This document shows positions 25,648-32,099 of a stretch of DNA of 33,683 nucleotides, in pieces. This DNA is from Methylophaga lonarensis MPL. Lineage in GTDB: Bacteria > Pseudomonadota > Gammaproteobacteria > Nitrosococcales > Methylophagaceae. The number at the start of each line of letters is the position of its first letter. Position 1 is the stretch's first letter. The position numbers and the translations under genes are program-made. The stretch lies in the NCBI RefSeq assembly GCF_000349205.1, contig NZ_APHR01000051.1:1-33683 (forward strand). The letters are read 5' to 3'. The notes beneath the pieces are model-generated. The model ran no database searches. It was not told the origin of the DNA and saw only the letters and a list, made by a program, of their open reading frames with translations.

Positions 25648-25789
25648 GTGCCAACCAGAGCGTTAAGCAACTGCGTTCATTAGCTCTGTAGGCGCATGGC
25701 TTTATCTAAAGCGGCATTGTGATATCGATCTGCCAGACAGATGCTTCGAGATGAATTTCTGGCTAAAAACAGCACGAATGTGGAGAAAT

Positions 25790-26365
25790 ATGTCTGATAC
25801 CAAGCGATTACTGGAAAACACCGTATATAATCTGGATCTGAACGATCAGGAAAAGGATCTACTGTTGAACCACATTGAAGAAGTATTGGTGGCCCTGCGC
25901 CGGGTCATTCGAGCGACTGATTTGCACTCTAAGTATCTGGCAAAAACAACCGGACTCACCGCACCACAGATCCTGCTATTGCAAACCCTGCGTGACAGAG
26001 GGCAAGTCACGATCGGTGAGATAGCCAATGATATGAGTCTGAGTCAGGCTACAGTCACCACCATTCTGGATCGTCTGGAAAAACGTCAACTGGTATATCG
26101 ACAACGCTCAGACAGTGACAAACGCAAGGTACATGCTTTTTTGACCGATGAAGCCAAAGAGATTCTAAAAAGCGCACCCATCCCGTTGCAGGATCAATTC
26201 ACTCGCCAGTTCAGCTATCTTCAGGAATGGGAACAAACCATGATCATCTCGGCATTAAAGCGTGTCGCCCAGATGATGGATGCACAACATATTGACGCCT
26301 CACCGGTACTGGATATCGGCAAGCTGGACCGTCATCACGAACCCAGTGACAGCAAGGCCAAATAA
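25790..26365 (+). CDS. ectR: MarR-family regulator of ectoine genes
   Basis: A winged-helix MarR-type regulator of 191 residues. The ATG at 25790 has GGAG five bases upstream; an earlier start at 25751 lacks one. The DNA-binding part includes TAPQILLLQTLRDRGQVTIGE (split around residues 55-75), MSLSQATVTTILDRLEKRQLV and the wing RQRSDSDKRKVHAFLT. It is transcribed away from ectA, with the EctR-type operator in between, matching the arrangement of EctR in halotolerant methylotrophs, where it represses ectoine synthesis. The gene ends 3 bp from the convergent aldo/keto reductase gene. Confidence 0.92.
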   Translation: MSDTKRLLENTVYNLDLNDQEKDLLLNHIEEVLVALRRVIRATDLHSKYLAKTTGLTAPQILLLQTLRDRGQVTIGEIANDMSLSQATVTTILDRLEKRQLVYRQRSDSDKRKVHAFLTDEAKEILKSAPIPLQDQFTRQFSYLQEWEQTMIISALKRVAQMMDAQHIDASPVLDIGKLDRHHEPSDSKAK

Positions 26366-26367
26366 AC

Positions 26368-27414
26368 CTAAGGCGACGGATTAGGCCACTGCTTGTGAAT
26401 CGCCTCGATTTCTTCAAGCAATGTCGCACTCAATGTCAATTCAGTACTGGCGATATTACTTTCTAGCTGCTGCATACTGGTGGCACCGATGATATTTGAG
26501 GCCACAAATGGGCGGGAATTGACAAATGCCAGTGCCATTTGTGCTGGCTCCAAACCATTTCGGCGCGCCAGCTCCACATAGGCTTTTGTTGCTTCTATGG
26601 CTTGTGGATTACTGTACCGAGCGTAATGCGGCCACAAATTGAGTCGAGCATTATCATCCGCACTGCCCTCTACATATTTACCACTTAATACACCAAAGCC
26701 CAACGGCGAATACGCCAGCAAACCTACTGACTCCCGGTAGCTGATTTCGGCACACCCTATTTCATAGGTTCGGTTAAGCAGACTGTAGGGATTCTGTACC
26801 GACACAATCAGCGGCAGTTGCAGCTGTTTGGCGACCGATAAAAACTGCATCATTCCCCATGGCGTTTCGTTGGAGAGTCCGATGTAGCGAATTTTCCCGG
26901 CCTTCACCTGCCCTGCCAACGCTTGCAAGGTTTCCTCAACAGGGGTGAGGTCCGGTTCAGAAAGGTCTGCTTCAAATCCCAGCTTGCCAAAATAATTGGT
27001 TTTTCGCTCCGGCCAGTGCAACTGATACAAATCGACATAATCTGTTTGTAATCGCTTCAGACTATTATCCAGTGCCAGAGAAATCTGCTCGGCATTAAAA
27101 CGACTATGCCCACCACGAATATGCGGGATCCAATCTGGGCCAGGCCCCGCCATCTTGCTGGCAAGCACAACATCATCACGACGACCACGGGCTTTCAGCC
27201 AGGTGCCAATGATGCGCTCTGTTTCGCCATAGGTTTCGGCTTTAGGTGGAATCGCGTACAACTCAGCCGTATCAATAAAATTCACACCCTGAGCTACCGC
27301 ATAATCAAGCTGCTCATGCCCCTCTGCTTCGGTATTCTGTTCGCCAAACGTCATAGTGCCCAAACAGATTTCACTGACACTTAAATCAGAGTGTCCCAAG
27401 GTGTTGTATCGCAT
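26368..27414 (-). CDS. tas: Tas-like aldo/keto reductase
   Basis: This NADPH-dependent aldo/keto reductase has 348 residues (E. coli Tas 346) and aligns along its length: CLGTMTFGEQNTEAEGHEQL near the start, then SLKRLQTDYVDLYQLHWPER, KIRYIGLSNETPWGMM, VQNPYSLLNRTYE and PAQMALAFVNSRPFVAS. The catalytic tetrad D48, Y53, K87 and H133 is complete. The physiological substrate of Tas is not established. There is no operon partner in view. Confidence 0.92.
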   Translation of the reverse strand: MRYNTLGHSDLSVSEICLGTMTFGEQNTEAEGHEQLDYAVAQGVNFIDTAELYAIPPKAETYGETERIIGTWLKARGRRDDVVLASKMAGPGPDWIPHIRGGHSRFNAEQISLALDNSLKRLQTDYVDLYQLHWPERKTNYFGKLGFEADLSEPDLTPVEETLQALAGQVKAGKIRYIGLSNETPWGMMQFLSVAKQLQLPLIVSVQNPYSLLNRTYEIGCAEISYRESVGLLAYSPLGFGVLSGKYVEGSADDNARLNLWPHYARYSNPQAIEATKAYVELARRNGLEPAQMALAFVNSRPFVASNIIGATSMQQLESNIASTELTLSATLLEEIEAIHKQWPNPSP

Positions 27415-27672
27415 GATTGATTCCAGATTGAGTTTTTGAAAAGACCAGCCTAACCGACCATCATAAACGCCACAGGTTCAGATCATGACCCTCTGATTGA
27501 TGAGTTGCAAGCCGAGGTTTTACTGACGTTTGCTCACCATCGTTATCAGTAATGCATATGAAAACACTCGGTTGGTGTTGCTAACAACATTGACGCTGAA
27601 ACCGACAGCAACTGTGCTTTGACGGTAACGATATTATATTTGTAGGTGTCAGTTTTCTCTGGTGATGCCGGC

Positions 27673-27987
27673 CTACTCAGGCACAGCACGCGTACCCCGG
27701 TAACCCTTTTCAGTCATACAGGCATACCATGCTTTTCGCAGGCGCATCTCCGTCTGCCGCTCTGTTTCTTCGGGACGTTGCGCGGCTTTAATTGCGTTGG
27801 AGCCGAATTGTATGGATTCGTTGGGAGGGCCACCGCATTCTGCCGAATCCTGTCGTCGAGTTTCCGACGTCCAGCCCGGTTTTTCGTTGTATTCCAGATG
27901 GTGTTTGGTCTCACCTACGCTGGTAGCAACCAGAACCGTCGTATTACACCCCGTCAGGAATAATGACGCCCATAGCAACCGCATCAT
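27673..27987 (-). CDS. Small predicted lipoprotein, unknown
   Basis: I do not recognise a family. The frame gives 104 residues from the ATG at 27987 (a second ATG follows directly). It begins with a short signal peptide and lipobox MMRLLWASLFLTGC, Cys14 being the likely lipidation site; Asn at +2 predicts outer-membrane sorting. The rest is hydrophilic, with ETRRQDSAECGG and a C-terminal MRLRKAWYACMTEKGYRG. The CM-x3-GY ending resembles CMENAGYEKRWG in the lipoprotein at 31566-32099. It is the leftmost of the lipoprotein row. The 258-bp gap to the tas-like gene shows nothing I can name. Confidence 0.65.
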   Translation of the reverse strand: MMRLLWASLFLTGCNTTVLVATSVGETKHHLEYNEKPGWTSETRRQDSAECGGPPNESIQFGSNAIKAAQRPEETERQTEMRLRKAWYACMTEKGYRGTRAVPE

Positions 27988-28025
27988 TTTTACGCTGCCT
28001 GCATAATCGAAATAACCTTCCATTC

Positions 28026-28052
28026 CTGGGCGGCAACACTGCTGCTGCCCAG
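28026..28052 (-). terminator. Hairpin between two lipoprotein reading frames
   Basis: A 10-bp stem with one G-T pair (CTGGGCGGCA/TGCTGCCCAG) and a 7-nt loop lies 21 bp past the stop at 28073. There is no T-run, so it is only a possible terminator. Confidence 0.4.
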
Positions 28053-28072
28053 TGAGTTACAACCTCAACAGA

Positions 28073-28385
28073 TTAGTAGATTTTATAAGCTTTGAGGATA
28101 TCGTTCTTATCGAAGACAAATATCGCTTGCCTTGACCCATTGCTACAGAGCAACCCTTCATCTTCTCCATCTGTGATTCCAGTACAAGACATTCTATTGG
28201 TGAAGTTTTGCACCTGACATTTCATTGTTACGCCGTTTTCTGGTTTTAGGTGACCATTTATTAAGTGCTCTTTGATGGGACGGGCAGTCATGATCAATCC
28301 TGCTATTGTTGGTAGTTAAGCATCCTTGTGAGAGCAACACACTAAGGCTAACTAATACTGAAATTAATCGTGACTTCTTTTTCAT
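28073..28385 (-). pseudogene. Probable frameshifted small lipoprotein gene
   Basis: Two overlapping frames cover this stretch. The first (28385-28194) starts MKKKSRLISVLVSLSVLLSQGC, a clear lipoprotein signal with Cys22, then becomes a run of basic, unstructured residues that looks out of frame. The second (ending at 28073) gives a better mature protein (LKPENGVTMKCQVQNF, MSCTGITDGEDEGLL, AIFVFDKNDILKAYKIY) but has no signal. A one-base shift near 28290-28310 would join signal and body into one lipoprotein of about 100 residues. Alternatively the second frame is a real gene of 72 residues starting at the ATG near 28291, which has AGGA six bases upstream. I cannot decide without related sequences. 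Confidence 0.5.
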
Positions 28386-28550
28386 GAGTGATTTCCATTG
28401 ATTGTTGCTTGAATTATTGGAGTCAGAGTAAAACTACTCATCCATTCCATACTTACTCATAGCCAGCCATGAGGGCGTGCTCTACGACCTATTGTTTAAC
28501 GCTTTCCTGTCGGTCTTTTGAACTATTACTTGAATCCTTCACTGTTCAAA

Positions 28551-29120
28551 TCAACGAGGTATGTGCCCATTGATCCCATCTAAATAGACCTTTTTGGCCT
28601 GTCTGGATATCAGTGAAGGTTGGTACATAACCACGGCATCACTATTTTTTTCCTTGATAGTGAATTTAAATATAAATGTGGAGTCGTTGGCGGTATAAAT
28701 CCAAGGCTGTGCCTTTCTGGTCATAGGAGAGGCTTCAGATCTGCCAAACCAGTTTGAGTTTTTAAAAACTGGTGAGTCGTCCAAAACAACTAACTCTAAA
28801 CTACCATTCTCCCTCACATGTTCTATCTTGACGTAATCTAGAGGGCGCTGGTTTTTCGATAAGAATGAGAAAATCCAGGTCAATTCAGAATTCTCAGCAC
28901 TGGATTTTGATAAAGAAACGTTCACACCTGCTGTTTCAATTTTGTATTGTTCATTCTCGACAGGCAATGGTCCAGCACGCGTCATCTGTGCCTTGATTAC
29001 TTTTCCTTCATCCACCTTAAAAGATCTTTCTGTGACTGTATAACCGAGGTAGCGTGGACCCATTACGCAGGCGCTGAGATGACTCAACAGCATAAAAACT
29101 AAAAGTATTCGAAGTATCAT
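28551..29120 (-). CDS. Predicted lipoprotein, unknown
   Basis: A 189-residue lipoprotein with signal MILRILLVFMLLSHLSAC (lipid on Cys18; Val at +2 predicts the outer membrane). AAGGAGCGATC before the ATG is a good ribosome site. The mature part is a predicted beta-rich domain (SELTWIFSFLS, GSLELVVLDDSP, FIFKFTIKEKNSDAVVMYQ) ending KKVYLDGINGHIPR. I know of no family. It follows the TPR lipoprotein gene at 29178-29891 by 57 bp on the same strand. The 165 bp beyond its stop show nothing definite. Confidence 0.75.
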   Translation of the reverse strand: MILRILLVFMLLSHLSACVMGPRYLGYTVTERSFKVDEGKVIKAQMTRAGPLPVENEQYKIETAGVNVSLSKSSAENSELTWIFSFLSKNQRPLDYVKIEHVRENGSLELVVLDDSPVFKNSNWFGRSEASPMTRKAQPWIYTANDSTFIFKFTIKEKNSDAVVMYQPSLISRQAKKVYLDGINGHIPR

Positions 29121-29177
29121 GATCGCTCCTTGCGAGATTTATTCTATGAAATTGTTTATTAATTTTATTGTTACCAA

Positions 29178-29891
29178 TTAATCCATCGGTTCCATCATTT
29201 TTGCCTTCAAGAGTTTTATGAACTGTTCATTTGGTGTGCCACCTAAGGCGCGTTGTTTTGCAACTACTTTCCAGGCCTCTTGATATCTTTCCCCCCAGTA
29301 GTAAGCCCGAGCCCAAGAGTCATATAGATAATTTTTGTCCGGTTCAACCTCCTCTGCTTTTTTGTATCGCGTTTCAGAAAGCGCTAGTAAATCTGCCCTT
29401 CTCTCGGGTGAAAGTGAAGGATCTCTGAGACCACAAAGTACAGTGATCAACCCTGCGTCGGTATATATACCTTGGAAATTCGGTGGATTCATAGATAGGG
29501 CTTTATCCATCATGTCCATGGCATCACAATGTTTTGCTTGATCATTCAGCACAGATCCGAATCCGGCATAAACTTCTGGGTTTTCAGGGTTGAGAAGCCA
29601 GGCTTGGTTAAACCTTCTCATCGCCATACCAAGCTTATCCTCACGATAAAATCTATATCCTTGATTCACCCAGAGCATACTTGCACGCTCGCGAGAACCA
29701 AATTGAGCGGACACATCAGAGATAAACTTATCATCCGCTGCCTTTATTTCTGGAAATTGAGATCGATCCATACCGCCGTACATCGGTATTTCATCGATAC
29801 GTGTTTTCTGTTTGGCCGGGGATGTACTAGCTAAACACCCGCTCAGAGAACTAATCGAAATTAGTAATAAAATATATGGCAATGTTTTCAT
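29178..29891 (-). CDS. TPR-containing predicted lipoprotein
   Basis: A 237-residue lipoprotein (signal MKTLPYILLLISISSLSGC, Cys19, Leu at +2). The mature protein contains tetratricopeptide-like repeats, seen as ASMLWVNQGYRFYREDKLGMA, RRFNQAWLLNPENPEVYAGFG and DAMDMMDKALSMNPPNFQG, and a later KNYLYDSWARAYYWGERYQEA. Such proteins are usually partner-binding scaffolds in the periplasm. The start is set by the signal sequence. The 293 bp upstream (29892-30184) hold only small inverted repeats such as AATGCC/GGCATT and no gene I can support. Confidence 0.75.
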   Translation of the reverse strand: MKTLPYILLLISISSLSGCLASTSPAKQKTRIDEIPMYGGMDRSQFPEIKAADDKFISDVSAQFGSRERASMLWVNQGYRFYREDKLGMAMRRFNQAWLLNPENPEVYAGFGSVLNDQAKHCDAMDMMDKALSMNPPNFQGIYTDAGLITVLCGLRDPSLSPERRADLLALSETRYKKAEEVEPDKNYLYDSWARAYYWGERYQEAWKVVAKQRALGGTPNEQFIKLLKAKMMEPMD

Positions 29892-30184
29892 TTTTCATCC
29901 TTGAAACCGTATAACTTTCTATATTGGATTGCTGCTAATAGTTTGCAGCTAATGCCTCATGGGCATTTATATGGACTTTCACTCTTAAATTCCCCCTCTG
30001 TTTTAACGTCTTTTACTAGTACTATTTATTTTGGTAGACCTGACACAGCGCATGTCTGGTCAAGTAATCTCCACCACCTTTAACCACGAGTTGCATTTTT
30101 TAATATGCCTGCATTCTGCATCATAGGAATTGATAGCATATAGCCCTGAGATTGAGAGGCAGTCATGATTACCATGCAATATCA

Positions 30185-30802
30185 TCAATCACTTGATATT
30201 AAACAGGTTTCCGGCACTGGATCTGGAATAAAACGTGCAATCTTACGGGGATTGTTTTGCCTTAACTCATTACTTTTCTTGGCAACGGACTCTGCTTCTA
30301 AAAACCTTCCTGTATTACGAAGGGAGCCTTCATATTCATCAAGATGATTTGCAAGCTCAATTGGGTCGTATTTGTCAGATTTCCTTTGATAAAGCAGAGG
30401 TAAAGATCTTTCATAAAGCACATTTGCTTCGGTATAACGTTCTTGAGCAAGATATAACCTGGCCAGTTCTGATAAGTTCTGTGTAATGATGGCTTCATCG
30501 TTATCAGCCAACTTTTCACGGGCAGTAATGGATTGTTTCAACCATTGTTCAGCCTCAGCCAATCGACAAAGCTTAATATTTGTCCTTCCTAGGCCATACA
30601 TCGCAATAGCAATATATTGCTCATCTTTATTTTTATTTGCCGCCTCCAGTGTTTTTTCATAATGTCTAAGTGCTTCCTGATACTCCCCGGAAAGGTATGC
30701 TCTATTACCCTCATAATTAAGTTGGTGTTGACTGGAAACAATCGCACAGCTCATGCTTGAGAGAATTAAAAACAAAACCAGACATATTTTTATTAAATCC
30801 AT
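30185..30802 (-). CDS. TPR-containing predicted lipoprotein
   Basis: A 205-residue lipoprotein. The ATG at 30802 has AGGG six bases upstream and begins the signal MDLIKICLVLFLILSSMSC (Cys19, Ala at +2); a longer frame from 30838 has no such support. TPR-like units follow: NYEGNRAYLSGEYQEALRHY, AIAMYGLGRTNIKLCRLAEAE and LSELARLYLAQERYTEANVLY, with the ending VPETCLISSD. It differs in sequence from the TPR lipoprotein at 29178-29891. The gene follows the next lipoprotein gene by about 57 bp on the same strand. Function unknown; protein-protein binding is likely from the repeats. Confidence 0.75.
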   Translation of the reverse strand: MDLIKICLVLFLILSSMSCAIVSSQHQLNYEGNRAYLSGEYQEALRHYEKTLEAANKNKDEQYIAIAMYGLGRTNIKLCRLAEAEQWLKQSITAREKLADNDEAIITQNLSELARLYLAQERYTEANVLYERSLPLLYQRKSDKYDPIELANHLDEYEGSLRNTGRFLEAESVAKKSNELRQNNPRKIARFIPDPVPETCLISSD

Positions 30803-30859
30803 TTTTATCCCTAAATTTATTGCAAAACAGATAGTCAATATGAAATTTATTAACTTTTC

Positions 30860-31480
30860 TCACCTGGTTTTTGAAGAAGTGTTACGCAACAGATCATTCA
30901 TCTGCTGGTTGCTCTGACTCTGCACATCCCGTTGCAGTTGTGTTGCCCTATCGGGATATTCTTCGGTATGGTCCGCTGCTCGCCATGATGATGTGATTTT
31001 TGGAAGCTTCTCCTTATCGACATAAACTAAATCAACCTCAGGATGGGGATTCGCGTTAGCTAATATTTCCTGCTGTTTTTTATTAGCCACTAAAACGATC
31101 GTAGTTCCAGCAACTGGCTTGCCTTTGGTTTTTATCAATGCACTTTTTACCGTTGCAACATTAATTGCCTGACTTTTACCTAAAATCCCCACGGAAAGCA
31201 CTTTCCCTGAAGAGAGCAACTGAGCAAGGTGATCTATCGCTGTCGATGATGAACCCATTTCGAGCGTTGCCAACATAAGCTTGTCTGAAATAAAGTCGCC
31301 TGGACTGGGTACTTCCAGAAAATACATCTCGGTTGAATCAGTCATTTTCATGATTGCTGTCATCTGTTCAGCATAAGGGTTTTGCCGTTTTTGTCCCGAT
31401 GACTTCGTAGACGTTGAACATCCTGTAACAAGGATAAGCAGAAGGGTCGCAAGCGTTAGGTGTTGAATGGTTTTTTTCAT
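30860..31480 (-). CDS. Predicted lipoprotein, unknown
   Basis: A 206-residue lipoprotein with signal MKKTIQHLTLATLLLILVTGC (Cys21, Ser at +2). The mature domain has a central alternating pattern (LSSGKVLSVGILGKSQ, VKSALIKTKGKPVAGTTIVLV, HPEVDLVYVDKEKLPKI) that suggests a small alpha/beta fold, and a polar, Gln/Asn/Ser-rich tail (QLQRDVQSQSNQQMNDLL). No family comes to mind. It is on the same strand as all its neighbours, 85 bp from the gene at 31566-32099. Confidence 0.75.
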   Translation of the reverse strand: MKKTIQHLTLATLLLILVTGCSTSTKSSGQKRQNPYAEQMTAIMKMTDSTEMYFLEVPSPGDFISDKLMLATLEMGSSSTAIDHLAQLLSSGKVLSVGILGKSQAINVATVKSALIKTKGKPVAGTTIVLVANKKQQEILANANPHPEVDLVYVDKEKLPKITSSWRAADHTEEYPDRATQLQRDVQSQSNQQMNDLLRNTSSKTR

Positions 31481-31565
31481 GATTTGTCCTTAAATCAAGT
31501 AATTTCAATTGAGTAACTGGTGTGTCTTAGGCTAAAGATATTTCTTTGCTATTGAGGTAATGGGC

Positions 31566-32099
31566 TTAGTCATCAGGCAAACATTCTGGTGGCGGATTAT
31601 TTGCTTTTTCTTGACTACAGAGCTGTGGAGCAAGTGCATTCGTTAAGCAGTAGTTATAATCACTTTTTACTTTGCAATACCAACCGTTTAAACGCCTTTC
31701 TACAGATGGCTTTGGGATGACAGCATCTGGTTGGCAGGCGGGGTAATTTTTTCGTTCTGGAAATGAAGCATCATTACAACCATCCTGTGCAGAACGCATG
31801 CCCCATCGCTTTTCATATCCTGCATTTTCCATACACTTGCTAGTTAAAAAATAATGATTCATTTGCTCGTGATAGCTAGTCACGCCTGATTTTATATAAG
31901 CTTCTTCGTGAGGCCAGCCAAGTGTACTCGGTGCTATTGCACCGCAGTTCAATAAAGCTTTTTTTATTTGAAGAGTGGATTGATTCTCTTTTATCCATAT
32001 TTCATAATCCTCTGGCGGTGGCTTATCAATATTACTTAAACTATATTGACTGCATCCGTTAAATAAAAAAGCTAAAATCAAAAGGAGTATTTTTTTCAA
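31566..32099 (-). CDS. Cys-rich lipoprotein encoded directly after the exoprotein; candidate immunity protein
   Basis: A 177-residue lipoprotein. The start is a TTG at 32099 that overlaps the stop of the exoprotein gene (TTGA), with GGAG about 7 bases upstream. The signal is MKKILLLILAFLFNGC (Cys16, Ser at +2, so outer membrane). The mature part is rich in Cys (about nine), probably disulfide-bonded: LLNCGAIAP, SKCMENAGYEKRWG, QDGCNDASF, YPACQPD, NGWYCKVK, YNYCLTN, PQLCSQEK and PPPECLPDD. Its coupling to a secreted lipase-like toxin places it where immunity genes of polymorphic toxins sit, and periplasmic lipoproteins are the known immunity type for lipase effectors of type VI secretion. The role is inference. 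Confidence 0.75.
   Translation of the reverse strand: MKKILLLILAFLFNGCSQYSLSNIDKPPPEDYEIWIKENQSTLQIKKALLNCGAIAPSTLGWPHEEAYIKSGVTSYHEQMNHYFLTSKCMENAGYEKRWGMRSAQDGCNDASFPERKNYPACQPDAVIPKPSVERRLNGWYCKVKSDYNYCLTNALAPQLCSQEKANNPPPECLPDD

Noticed and set aside
27415-27672. Possible tRNA or regulatory RNA downstream of the lipoprotein row
   Set aside because: No cloverleaf arms, no T-loop motif and no terminator could be found.
29892-30184. Possible small gene or RNA in the 293-bp gap between the TPR lipoproteins
   Set aside because: Only short inverted repeats and AT-rich stretches are seen; no start with a ribosome site and no structure typical of a known RNA.
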